From contig URJQ01000067.1 in assembly GCA_900548195.1 (NCBI GenBank), forward strand, positions 1 to 16,465: a stretch of 16,465 bases of DNA, read 5' to 3'. Both the position numbers and the translations under genes were made by a program. Every line of letters starts with the position of its first letter. The first letter of the stretch is position 1. The DNA comes from an uncultured Prevotella sp. (GTDB lineage: Bacteria > Bacteroidota > Bacteroidia > Bacteroidales > Bacteroidaceae). Below, in pieces: positions 1 to 6,854 of the stretch. The notes under the pieces were generated by a model. The model had not been told where the DNA came from and searched no databases. It was given only the letters and a program-made list of their open reading frames with translations.

Positions 1-53
1 TTGTTGCTCAGGTGCTTATAAAAAACGTTAAAGTATAATGCTGCGGAAATAAG

Positions 54-95
54 GATTACTATTCATTATCATAATAATATTGATTACCTACTTAT
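54..95 (-). repeat. Extragenic repeat, copy A, downstream of serB
   Basis: Read on the minus strand this begins ATAAGTAGGTAATC and ends ATAATGAATAGTAATC, starting about 20 bases after the serB stop. Its first 37 bases match copy C (16282-16318) at 33 of 37 positions with no gap. The central part can fold as a short AT-rich hairpin. At the stem pair where copy A has C and G, copy C has T and A, so pairing is kept. It lies 3' of a gene in the sense direction, like copy C. There is no GC-rich stem plus U-tract, so I do not call it an intrinsic terminator. The bases left of it, up to the window edge, show no recognisable feature. Confidence 0.6.
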
Positions 96-114
96 CATAG
101 ATTAACCCTACAGA

Positions 115-1356
115 TTACTGCGCCTTCTCGTCCAGATAACTATCCTTGAAGCCAAGGAAATACAGAACGCCGTCAAGTCCGATGGTATTGATAGACTGGC
201 GTGCATTTGCCACAACGCGTGGTTTTGCGTGGAAAGCGATTCCAAGACCTGCCTCGGAAAGCATCAGAAGGTCGTTAGCGCCATCACCGACAGCAATGGT
301 CTGCTGGAGATCCACCTTCTCTACCTGGGCTATAAGACGTAAAAGCTCTGCTTTACGCTTGCCATCTACGATTTCTCCAACGAAGTTTCCGGTAAGAAGA
401 CCATTCTCATCCACCTCCAGTTCATTGGCATAGACGTAGTCAATACCATATTTCTTTTGGATATACTCACCGAAGAAGGTAAAACCACCTGAAAGAATCG
501 CAATCTTGTATCCATACTTCTTCAAGACGTACATGAGTCTATCGACTCCTTCTGTGAATGGAAGGTGCTCGGCAATATCCTGCATTACTTTGACATTGAG
601 ACCTTTCAGCAGTTTGCATCGCTGGGTGAATGATTCCTTAAAGTCGATTTCTCCGCGCATTGCAGCGGCAGTAATAGCAGCCACTTTGTCATACACTCCA
701 TGCTTCTTTGCTAATTCATCTATAACCTCAGTCTGTATAAGCGTAGAGTCCATATCGAAACAGATAAGACGACGCATACGGCGATACATATTATCTCGCT
801 GGAAAGAGCAGTCGATTTCCATTTCGCTTGACATTTTAAGCAGTGCAGCATGAAGTTCATTCTTGTCCTTAGGAGTGCCACGCACAGAGAATTCGATGCA
901 AGCTCGTGTTTTTTCCATAGGATGCACTAAGCTGGAACGACCTGAAAGGCGTATGATAGCATCGATATTAAGTCCTTGTTCTGCAATAAGTTGAGCGATT
1001 GCTCCTATCTGACGAGCTTCAAGACGACGACCAAGAACTGTCAGCATATACCTGTTTTTGCCTTGTCTTCCGACCCACGCTTCGTATTGTTCGAGGGAAA
1101 TAGGCACGAAACGTACAGTAACATTCAGTTCTGTAGCCTTGAAAAGCACTTCTTTCATCACCTTTCCCGAATTAGGTTCTTCTACGCGGATGAGAATACC
1201 GAGACTGAGTGAAGAATGAATATCTGCCTGACCAATATCCTGTACGTGAACATTATACTTAGCAAGTACAGCCATGATGCTGGCAGTGAGTCCAGGTCTA
1301 TCCTCTCCCATAATGCTGAGAAGCATCAATTCCTCTTTTTCTTGTTCTTGTTCCAT
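115..1356 (-). CDS. serB: Phosphoserine phosphatase with N-terminal tandem ACT domains (SerB)
   Basis: Hydrolyses O-phosphoserine to serine, the last step of the phosphorylated serine pathway; cytoplasmic. The 413-residue protein has two ACT-like regions (about 10-80 and 100-180; the first holds the characteristic GEDRPGLTASIMAVLAKYNV stretch) followed by a HAD phosphatase domain. HAD motifs are intact: FDMDST with nucleophile D201 and D203, SGG at 289-291, the Lys of GKRKAELL near 333-335, and GDGAND at 357-362. E. coli SerB is shorter; the ACT-fused form is common in Bacteroidetes and actinobacteria, where ACT domains usually sense an amino acid, so feedback by serine is plausible but not shown here. 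The start is the ATG at 1354-1356; the next Met (residue 11) would cut into the first ACT domain. I found no consensus promoter directly upstream, so read-through from nspC or an unrecognised promoter is likely. Confidence 0.95.
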   Translation of the reverse strand: MEQEQEKEELMLLSIMGEDRPGLTASIMAVLAKYNVHVQDIGQADIHSSLSLGILIRVEEPNSGKVMKEVLFKATELNVTVRFVPISLEQYEAWVGRQGKNRYMLTVLGRRLEARQIGAIAQLIAEQGLNIDAIIRLSGRSSLVHPMEKTRACIEFSVRGTPKDKNELHAALLKMSSEMEIDCSFQRDNMYRRMRRLICFDMDSTLIQTEVIDELAKKHGVYDKVAAITAAAMRGEIDFKESFTQRCKLLKGLNVKVMQDIAEHLPFTEGVDRLMYVLKKYGYKIAILSGGFTFFGEYIQKKYGIDYVYANELEVDENGLLTGNFVGEIVDGKRKAELLRLIAQVEKVDLQQTIAVGDGANDLLMLSEAGLGIAFHAKPRVVANARQSINTIGLDGVLYFLGFKDSYLDEKAQ

Positions 1357-1389
1357 TTATTTTATTGTTGTTTATCTGTTTTTGTAGTT

Positions 1390-1441
1390 ATAAGTAGGTG
1401 ATAAGAATTATTAAGTAGGTAATCGGAATTATTATTATAAT
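1390..1441 (+). repeat. Extragenic repeat, tandem copies B1 and B2
   Basis: Two adjacent 21-base units, 1391-1411 and 1412-1432, agree at 18 of 21 positions (TAAGTAGGT, then G or A, then AT, two variable bases, GAATTAT). The second unit continues to 1441 and matches copy A at 26 of 30 positions. They lie between the 5' end of serB and the 3' end of nspC and face a weaker inverted copy at 1550-1569. Together they bracket the palindrome at 1436-1492, giving an element of about 180 bases without coding capacity. Confidence 0.6.
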
Positions 1442-1492
1442 ATCTATGCTCTATTGTGATGTAGCTACACACAAGGGAGCATAGATATTATA
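1436..1492. repeat. 57-base near-perfect palindrome in the nspC-serB gap
   Basis: The outer arms 1436-1451 and 1477-1492 are exact 16-base inverted repeats (core ATATCTATGCTC). Inside, TTGTG at 1454-1458 pairs with CACAA at 1470-1474, and the centre TGTAGCTACA (1460-1469) is itself a perfect palindrome. Only a 2-by-2 internal mismatch and one bulged A interrupt the symmetry. It could form a cruciform in DNA or a long hairpin in the nspC-serB transcript. No U-tract follows it in either direction, so it is not a classic intrinsic terminator, though it might protect 3' ends or slow polymerase. Its position between facing copies of the extragenic repeat suggests a miniature palindromic element. 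Confidence 0.75.
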
Positions 1493-1549
1493 CATAATTG
1501 TAAACCTCTTAGGATTATTAGTAAAATATCGAAAAAGAAGTTTGACCAT

Positions 1550-1569
1550 TTACTTATAATCGCCTACTT
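1550..1569 (-). repeat. Extragenic repeat, inverted partner B3 (diverged)
   Basis: On the minus strand it reads AAGTAGGCGATTATAAGTAA and begins three bases after the nspC stop codon. It matches the start of B1 at about 15 of 19 positions but in opposite orientation, so B1/B2 and B3 look like the two ends of one element around the palindrome. The match is short and AT-rich; chance similarity cannot be excluded. Confidence 0.35.
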
Positions 1570-1572
1570 TTT

Positions 1573-2727
1573 CTAATCCATCCTATTCTTATAGTCTTGA
1601 TAATCGAAGTGTCTTAGTACTTGCAATTCGCCATTCTTCTTAAGCAAGCAAATGTCTGGATGGGTAATACCATTGAATGTACACGTCTTTACCGTAGTGT
1701 AATGAATCATGTCTTCAAAGATTACAGTCTCGCCAATCTGCAGCGCATGATCAAATCTCCATGACTGCATCCAGTCGCCTGAAAGGCAGCTATTGCCTCC
1801 GAGACGATAAATATTATCGCCTTCTCCATATTCTCCCTCAATGGTCTCTGCCCCTCGTACAGTAGGCCAATATGGCATCTCCAGGCAGTCAGGCATGTGG
1901 CACGTAAATGAAACGTCGAGAATAGCCGTCTTTATGCCTTTATTCTCTACCACATCGACCACATGACTTACTAAAGGACCTGTTTGCCACGCAAACGCGC
2001 TGCCTGGCTCAAGTATTACTTTAAGATTAGGATAGCGCTTTTTGAAATCTTTTAAGATGTCAATGAGTAGTCTGATGTCATAATCTTTTCGAGTCATAAG
2101 ATGACCACCACCAAAGTTTATCCACTCCAATTGGTCAAACCATTTGGAGAATTTTTCCTCTATATGCACCAGAGTTCTCTGGAATACGTCAGCACCACTT
2201 TCGCAATGGCAATGACAATGAAAACCGGTAATATCCTCAGGAAGCCTCTCAGGCAACTGACTGGCAAGCATGCCAAAGCGAGTGCCCGGAGCGCATGGAT
2301 TGTAAATGTCCGTTCCTACTTCTGAGTATTCAGGATTCACCCTTACGCCGAGCTTGAGATTAGAATTGGTTTCCAAAGCTTTTGTATGATTACGACTATA
2401 CTGCAACAATGAATTGAACGTCAGATGGCTGGACATTCTTGCAATGTCTTCTATCTCCAAGTCTGTGTATGCAGGAGAGAATGTATGAGCCGGAGCACCA
2501 AACTCCTCGTAAGCCAAGCGGGCTTCTGAGAGGCTTGATGCCGTCGTACTATTGATATACTCGCGGAAAATAGGAAATGTTTTCCAAAGGGCAAAAGCTT
2601 TGAAAGCCAGAATTATCTCTATCCCAGCTTCATCAGCAACGCCCTTAATCAGAGAGAGATTCCTGCGTAGCTTCTCTTCTTCGAGAACATACGCAGGCAT
2701 CTTTATTTGATTAAAAATCATTTGCAT
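1573..2727 (-). CDS. nspC: Carboxynorspermidine/carboxyspermidine decarboxylase (NspC)
   Basis: PLP enzyme that decarboxylates carboxyspermidine or carboxynorspermidine to the polyamine, the final step of the route used by Vibrio, Campylobacter and many Bacteroidetes instead of S-adenosylmethionine decarboxylase. The 384 residues are full length. PLP-lysine K43 lies in LAFKAFALWKTFPIF, the glycine loop is GGGH at 206-209, EPGSA is at 240-244, and the second-half active-site motif GNSCLSGDWM (311-320) carries C314 and D318, as in fold III decarboxylases. Two in-frame ATGs exist; I use the first (2725-2727), with a short AAGG upstream, although Met3 is possible. It follows deoD by 22 bases and is probably co-transcribed with it. 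Its usual partner, the carboxyspermidine dehydrogenase, is not in this window. Confidence 0.93.
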   Translation of the reverse strand: MQMIFNQIKMPAYVLEEEKLRRNLSLIKGVADEAGIEIILAFKAFALWKTFPIFREYINSTTASSLSEARLAYEEFGAPAHTFSPAYTDLEIEDIARMSSHLTFNSLLQYSRNHTKALETNSNLKLGVRVNPEYSEVGTDIYNPCAPGTRFGMLASQLPERLPEDITGFHCHCHCESGADVFQRTLVHIEEKFSKWFDQLEWINFGGGHLMTRKDYDIRLLIDILKDFKKRYPNLKVILEPGSAFAWQTGPLVSHVVDVVENKGIKTAILDVSFTCHMPDCLEMPYWPTVRGAETIEGEYGEGDNIYRLGGNSCLSGDWMQSWRFDHALQIGETVIFEDMIHYTTVKTCTFNGITHPDICLLKKNGELQVLRHFDYQDYKNRMD

Positions 2728-2749
2728 TTGTTACCTTTCGGTTATTGTA

Positions 2750-3451
2750 TTATAAAATGGCAGCTTCGAGTGCCACTTCCATCATCTGCTTGAATCCATT
2801 CTGACGGTCTTCAGAGGATAATTCCTTCTTGCTCACGAAAGAATCGCTGATTGTCAACAGACAAGCGGCATTCTTACCCAATACGTTTGCATTATGGAAA
2901 AGTGCGAATGATTCCATTTCTACGCACTGACAATCAGTTCGCTTGGAAATATTCTCAAAAGATTCTGGAGAATAGAATACGTCAGAAGAATAGACGTGAC
3001 AGAGTTTGCACTCAGTGCCTATCTGCTTAGCCACGTCCAATATCTTGTCATTCAATGCCTTACTTGGATAAATCACGTGGTCTTCAATGCCGCTCATCAC
3101 CTTAGCATAGCTGGAATCGCTATAAGCGAAGTCTGCTAATGCCACATCCAGCAAATCCAGATCCTTGGAGTAACTGCCTGCAGAACCAATGCGAATAATA
3201 TTCTCTACACCATAGTGAGTATAAAGTTCCCATGAATAAATGCCGATGCTTGGCATGCCCATGCCCGAAGCCATCACGCTCACAGGCACTCCTTTATACT
3301 TGCCAGTATATCCAAGTACGTTACGAACGTTAGTGACAAGTTCTGCATCCTCAAGGAATGTCTCTGCCAGAAGTTTAGCGCGAAGCGGATCGCCAGGCAT
3401 AAGTACGGTCTTTGCAAAAGCGCCGTCTTTAGCGTTAATGTGTGGAGTCAT
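2750..3451 (-). CDS. deoD: Purine-nucleoside phosphorylase, DeoD type
   Basis: Phosphorolyses purine (deoxy)ribonucleosides to base and (deoxy)ribose-1-phosphate for salvage; the bacterial DeoD enzyme is a cytoplasmic hexamer. The 233 residues align end to end with the family: TPHINA at the N-terminus (H4), LMPGDPLRAKLLAETFLEDA with G20 and R24, R43, R87 with S90 for phosphate binding, and VEMESFALF (E178-E180) for the ribose. The base-binding loop is ISDSFVSKKE with D203, and R216 is the likely partner, equivalent to D204/R217 in E. coli. The E. coli loop has H after SD where this has S, a conservative family variation. It has its own consensus promoter and leads a two-gene transcript with nspC. 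Confidence 0.94.
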   Translation of the reverse strand: MTPHINAKDGAFAKTVLMPGDPLRAKLLAETFLEDAELVTNVRNVLGYTGKYKGVPVSVMASGMGMPSIGIYSWELYTHYGVENIIRIGSAGSYSKDLDLLDVALADFAYSDSSYAKVMSGIEDHVIYPSKALNDKILDVAKQIGTECKLCHVYSSDVFYSPESFENISKRTDCQCVEMESFALFHNANVLGKNAACLLTISDSFVSKKELSSEDRQNGFKQMMEVALEAAIL

Positions 3452-3478
3452 AGTCTAATTATTTTTTAATTTATGGTA

Positions 3479-3510
3479 CAAAAATAATTGTTTTTTTTCA
3501 CATATCCAAA
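3479..3510 (-). promoter_or_regulatory. Bacteroidetes-type promoter for deoD-nspC
   Basis: On the minus strand there is TTTG (3507-3510), 20 bases, then TATTTTTG (3479-3486), matching the Bacteroidetes primary sigma consensus TTTG-N19/21-TAnnTTTG. Transcription would start near 3472, giving a leader of about 20 bases before the deoD ATG. The next ~100 bases, up to the ilvC terminator, contain no gene and no clear signal. Confidence 0.75.
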
Positions 3511-3613
3511 ATATCTGTGCATAATCTAAAAGATTTAGGGTTTTATACCACCTCTTTACGGACTTATGTAACATAAATGAAAAGAAATATACATTTCATG
3601 TAACCAGCCAAAC

Positions 3614-3656
3614 GAAAAAAATGCCACTTGAGTTTTGGATATTCTCAAGCGGCATT
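3614..3656 (-). terminator. Intrinsic terminator of ilvC
   Basis: Arms 3620-3632 and 3644-3656 form a 13-base-pair stem with an 11-base loop, followed on the minus strand by a run of U. The stem is strand-specific: in the minus-strand RNA the one imperfect position is a G-U wobble, whereas in plus-strand RNA it would be an A-C mismatch. That supports termination of transcription coming from ilvC, whose stop codon is 24 bases upstream. Confidence 0.9.
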
Positions 3657-3679
3657 CATAATACTTATCTATTAATCTA

Positions 3680-4723
3680 TTAGTTATTCTCAGGACGGAG
3701 CTTACGCACGGTCTCTGCAGTACGCCACATTTCAGAATTGTGGAGAGCAGCGAGTTCCTTCTCAAGACCTACACGATAGTCAGGCTTTGAGTTAGCATCG
3801 ATAGAAATCTGAGCTTCATTACCTGATTTAACAGAAGCATAAAGCTTCTCAACTACAGGCTTACAAGCATCATGGAAAGGACCCATCCAGTCGAGGGCAC
3901 CACGCTGAGCAGTAGTAGAACAGTTAGCGTACATCCAGTCCATACCCTTCTCCGCAAAGAGAGGCATAAGTGACTGAGTCAATTCTTCTACGGTCTCATT
4001 GAATGCCTCAGAAGGAGTATGTCCGTTCTCACGGAGTACCTCATACTGAGCAAGAAGGAGTCCCTGAATAGCACCCATGAGTGTGCCACGCTCACCAGTA
4101 AGGTCGGAAGTAGCCTCACGCTGGAATGTTGTCTCAAAGAGATAGCCAGAGCCAATACCGATACCAAGAGCCAAAGTACGATCGAGAGCACGACCAGTAG
4201 CATCATTATATACAGCGTATGAAGAGTTCAAGCCACGACCTTCAAGGAACATAGTACGAAGTGAAGTACCAGAACCCTTAGGAGCAACCATAATAACGTC
4301 AATATCCTTAGATGGAACACAACCAGTACGGTCAGACCATGTAATAGCGAAACCATGAGAGAAATAAAGTGCCTTACCAGGTGTAAGGTGTTTCTTCAAT
4401 ATTGGCCAAACTGACATTACAGCAGCATCAGAAAGAAGGCACATAACGATAGTACCCTTTTCAGCAGCCTCTTCGATAGAGAAGAGAGTCTCTCCTGGTA
4501 CCCATCCGTCTGCCTTAGCTTTCTCGAATGTCTTACCCTGACGCTGTCCTACGATAACATTAAAACCATTATCACGAAGATTACAAGCCTGACCTGGACC
4601 CTGAACACCATAACCCAAAACTGCGATAGTCTCGTCTTTAAGAATCTCACGAGCCTTCTCGAGTGGGAATTCTTCACGTGTCATTACCTCTTCGATAACG
4701 CCACCAAAATTCATTTTTGCCAT
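3680..4723 (-). CDS. ilvC: Ketol-acid reductoisomerase (IlvC)
   Basis: Converts acetolactate or acetohydroxybutyrate to the dihydroxy acid with NAD(P)H and Mg2+, the second step shared by valine and isoleucine synthesis. The 347-residue protein has a Rossmann domain with GYGVQGPGQ at 37-45 and a cofactor loop VGQRQGKT (58-65) whose R61 and K64 suit an NADPH phosphate. It has the catalytic SHGF with H123, then the knotted helical domain with D207 and E211 in ATSDLTGERG and ETVEELTQ at 243-250. The lines NGHTPSEAFNETVEE and the final KLRPEN resemble, from memory, fungal mitochondrial Ilv5 more than the E. coli enzyme. It is the last gene of the ilv block, has its own promoter and ends at a strong terminator. 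Confidence 0.97.
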   Translation of the reverse strand: MAKMNFGGVIEEVMTREEFPLEKAREILKDETIAVLGYGVQGPGQACNLRDNGFNVIVGQRQGKTFEKAKADGWVPGETLFSIEEAAEKGTIVMCLLSDAAVMSVWPILKKHLTPGKALYFSHGFAITWSDRTGCVPSKDIDVIMVAPKGSGTSLRTMFLEGRGLNSSYAVYNDATGRALDRTLALGIGIGSGYLFETTFQREATSDLTGERGTLMGAIQGLLLAQYEVLRENGHTPSEAFNETVEELTQSLMPLFAEKGMDWMYANCSTTAQRGALDWMGPFHDACKPVVEKLYASVKSGNEAQISIDANSKPDYRVGLEKELAALHNSEMWRTAETVRKLRPENN

Positions 4724-4774
4724 TTTTCTTTTGTTTTATATTAACAACTATTATTCTGTTATCTTTTTACGATG

Positions 4775-4805
4775 CAAAGATAGTAATTTATTATGAAAGT
4801 ACAAA
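4775..4805 (-). promoter_or_regulatory. Bacteroidetes-type promoter for ilvC
   Basis: On the minus strand TTTG (4802-4805), 19 bases, then TATCTTTG (4775-4782): an exact match to the Bacteroidetes consensus. The predicted start near 4768 leaves a leader of about 45 bases. ilvC can therefore be transcribed separately from the upstream ilv genes. Confidence 0.8.
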
Positions 4806-4824
4806 GAAAAACGTCAATTTTTTA

Positions 4825-4887
4825 CCATATTAACACAATTCATTTACAAAATCATAGTATTTGTATATAAATAATGTGTTAATATGG
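4825..4887. repeat. 13-base inverted repeat between the thioesterase gene and ilvC
   Basis: CCATATTAACACA (4825-4837) is repeated as a perfect inverted copy at 4875-4887, with 37 AT-rich bases between. The loop contains a smaller pair, TACAAA and TTTGTA. It lies just upstream of the ilvC -33 element and just downstream of the thioesterase stop. It has no U-tract on the minus strand. It could be a two-site operator, a DNA-looping site, or a 3'-end hairpin of the upstream transcript. Confidence 0.6.
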
Positions 4888-4920
4888 CATGAACGCAAGT
4901 TATACGGGAAATATGTCTGC

Positions 4921-5685
4921 TTATCTCTCAACATATTTCACCAAACACCTTACCACTTCCACCTCATCAGGAGAAGAAACTGATGATCTTGTGATACGAA
5001 TGGCAAGCTCATTATCGCTTACTCTTTCCTTATAGAATTTCAACGTGTCTCCGAAATGACTTTCTGCTACATAAGCAATGTCAAATCTCTTGAAACGATA
5101 GTTTTTATAAAATTCTATATCAAAGAGATTCAGAATATGCTCCATATACTTGATGCTATTGATGTGACCATTCACATCCACGTCAGAGTATCTTGTCTCT
5201 ACTGAGCGTACATATTCCGCATCTTTACTCATCTTTACTCTTCCTGGTACGGCAATCGGACATTCCTTTTCTGGCACTACCCACTTCATTACATCTCCAT
5301 CGTTTACTTCCAGAATGTCGAGAGGCTGGCGAGTGGTCAAGTCTATAAGCGCCCAAATCGAACGACCATATCCATACACTTTACCTGTAGAATCGTCTGT
5401 CAAGCAGAAGTTTCTTTTTGTGAAATACTTCATTGCGCTCTCCACCCAAGTCTCCATAGTAAAGTGAGAATACTGCTCAGGCATATCTTCCATCTCGATG
5501 CAAAGACGTGAAAGAACCCATGTCCTCTGCAAAGTGAAAAGATATCTCATTCCAAATCCACGGTCTGTGCTGTGGAAATCTGCGGCATTAAGCATGTAAT
5601 TACCTAAATATCCCATCTGAAGATGATGAGTGAAGTCACAATGAAATGACTCAGCCTGCATTTGATATTTACCTATTTTTTCCAT
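4921..5685 (-). CDS. Acyl-ACP thioesterase, FatA/FatB-like double hot-dog
   Basis: Expected to hydrolyse acyl-ACP to free fatty acid and ACP in the cytoplasm. The 254 residues fit the two-hot-dog architecture of the plant FatA/FatB family and its bacterial relatives: an N-terminal half with YLFTLQRTWVLSRLCIEM and WALIDLTTRQP, and a C-terminal half holding the catalytic helix YSDVDVNGHINSIKYMEH with D170, N172 and H174. E208 in YVAESHFGD corresponds to the Glu next to the plant Cys (RECGRD); the Cys position here is Ser209 or His210, as in bacterial members. It sits between ilvN and ilvC with gaps of about 200 bases on each side. The placement suggests a link between branched-chain precursors and fatty-acid supply, but this is inference; chain-length preference cannot be read from sequence. 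Confidence 0.88.
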   Translation of the reverse strand: MEKIGKYQMQAESFHCDFTHHLQMGYLGNYMLNAADFHSTDRGFGMRYLFTLQRTWVLSRLCIEMEDMPEQYSHFTMETWVESAMKYFTKRNFCLTDDSTGKVYGYGRSIWALIDLTTRQPLDILEVNDGDVMKWVVPEKECPIAVPGRVKMSKDAEYVRSVETRYSDVDVNGHINSIKYMEHILNLFDIEFYKNYRFKRFDIAYVAESHFGDTLKFYKERVSDNELAIRITRSSVSSPDEVEVVRCLVKYVER

Positions 5686-5740
5686 GGTACAATATGAAAT
5701 TATATGTTAAACGTATATTCTATCTAAATTATTAGTCTTT

Positions 5741-5830
5741 AGTAAGGGGGTTAGAATTATTTTTATATGTAATGAAAACTATAAATGGATATTTGTTCAT
5801 TATCACAATAAATCCGACTACCTATTACTT
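5741..5830. repeat. Facing pair of extragenic repeats (D1 and D2) between ilvN and the thioesterase gene
   Basis: D2 (5796-5823, minus strand, extended to about 5830) matches copy A at 22 of 28 positions without gaps, including GATAATGAA at the end. D1 (5741-5776, plus strand) is more diverged but keeps TTAGAATTATT and ends in TAATGAA. They face each other across about 19 bases and could form an imperfect hairpin in the ilvN-thioesterase transcript. This is the same arrangement as in the nspC-serB gap, but without a central palindrome. Confidence 0.5.
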
Positions 5831-5850
5831 TCAAACAAAAAGAATACCAA

Positions 5851-5858
5851 CAAAGATA
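5851..5858 (-). promoter_or_regulatory. Possible -7 element for the thioesterase gene
   Basis: The minus strand reads TATCTTTG, a full match to TAnnTTTG, about 48 bases downstream of the ilvN stop. No TTTG is found 19-21 bases upstream; the bases there are CATA. A start here would give a leader of about 160 bases that includes the D1/D2 repeats. Weak as a stand-alone promoter. Confidence 0.3.
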
Positions 5859-5906
5859 CAAATAATCTGATGATAAATATGTTCTTTGCTGATATTCTCC
5901 TTATTT

Positions 5907-6740
5907 TTATATGTTATGTTCTTCTTCTGCACGCATTGTAAGATACTGATCAAGTCGTTCAATACATGAGCGTGTGATAGCAATCCGTCCTGTACGTACA
6001 AACTGAAGCACGCAACCGAGCTTGTTCAACTCATTGAAATGATTGAGCACATCATCAGTCATTCCTGTTTTCATCACGATGGTGTAAGTAGGATTCACTT
6101 CTATTATCTTCGCATCATAGCGTCTTACTACTCTGCTTATCTCCTTGTTTGCGAGCACATTAGGCGTGGAAAGTTTCAGAAGTGATGTCTCCAAAATGAA
6201 TATCTCAGAATCGACAAAGCAGTTTGCTTGAAGTACGTCTATCTTCTTTTCTATCTGTTTCACAAGCATCTCGGCCATCTCAGGCTTACAGTAACACGTG
6301 AGAGTGTATTTATGAACACCAGGTGTAGAAGAAGAACACACATTAAGCGATTCTATATTTACTTGGCGACGTGTAAAGACCGCTGTAATCTGATTGAGAA
6401 TACCTGCAAAATTCTCTGAATAAATGATGAGAGTATAGAGAGTCAGTCCGTCATGATCTAATTGAGCGCCCTCATGTCTTGGAGTGACAGGTCTCGCAAT
6501 AGCATTGCGATGGTAAGTCTCACGCTGTGGTGGCACAGACGAATCATACCCATATTTAGCAGCCTTGGACTCACGTGCAAGGTTTTTCTCGTATGAATTA
6601 TAATCTACTGATGCGGCAGCGCGGACAGCAGCGTCGAACATCTCTTCGGCTTGCAACTCTAATTTCTCTTTGCAGTTCGCTTCTTTATTATAGTCCCCGC
6701 AATCTGTATTTTCGTATTTCTTTTCTGAATTCATATTCAT
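5907..6740 (-). CDS. ilvN: Acetolactate synthase small (regulatory) subunit with long N-terminal extension
   Basis: Activates the IlvB catalytic subunit and normally confers valine feedback inhibition. The ACT domain starts near residue 100 (TLYTLIIYSENFAGILNQI) and carries the IlvH/IlvN hallmark VNIESLNV with N128, the residue equivalent to valine-binding N29 of E. coli IlvH. It is followed by the second regulatory half through LLKLSTPNV, RRYDAKIIEV and FVRTGRIAITR. The protein is 277 residues, against roughly 160-190 for most relatives. The extra ~95 N-terminal residues are charged, begin with an Asn/Lys/Glu-rich stretch, and show no domain I recognise. The first ATG is used; Met3 and Met34 (6639-6641) are alternatives, but even Met34 leaves a 65-residue extension. 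It is 114 bases downstream of ilvB, and I see no strong promoter in that gap. Confidence 0.9.
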   Translation of the reverse strand: MNMNSEKKYENTDCGDYNKEANCKEKLELQAEEMFDAAVRAAASVDYNSYEKNLARESKAAKYGYDSSVPPQRETYHRNAIARPVTPRHEGAQLDHDGLTLYTLIIYSENFAGILNQITAVFTRRQVNIESLNVCSSSTPGVHKYTLTCYCKPEMAEMLVKQIEKKIDVLQANCFVDSEIFILETSLLKLSTPNVLANKEISRVVRRYDAKIIEVNPTYTIVMKTGMTDDVLNHFNELNKLGCVLQFVRTGRIAITRSCIERLDQYLTMRAEEEHNI

Positions 6741-6854
6741 GTAGTTTTAATATCTGATGTAGTTTCTTGCAAATAATCAAATATGATTCTGTAATACTCA
6801 CATCCTTTGTTCGTAATATTACATTATTATATATGAATATCTAAAGATTTCGCC

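Noticed and set aside
54..110. Intrinsic terminator for serB
   Set aside because: The only structure is an AT-rich imperfect hairpin within repeat copy A, with no U-tract.
506..853. 115-codon open frame antisense to serB
   Set aside because: It lies wholly within the HAD domain of SerB and shows no conserved motif; a shadow frame.
3565..3603. Direct repeat of ATGTAAC with a weak ATGAAA/TTTCAT dyad between the deoD promoter and the ilvC terminator
   Set aside because: The units are 6-7 bases in AT-rich DNA and not clearly different from chance; there is no associated gene.
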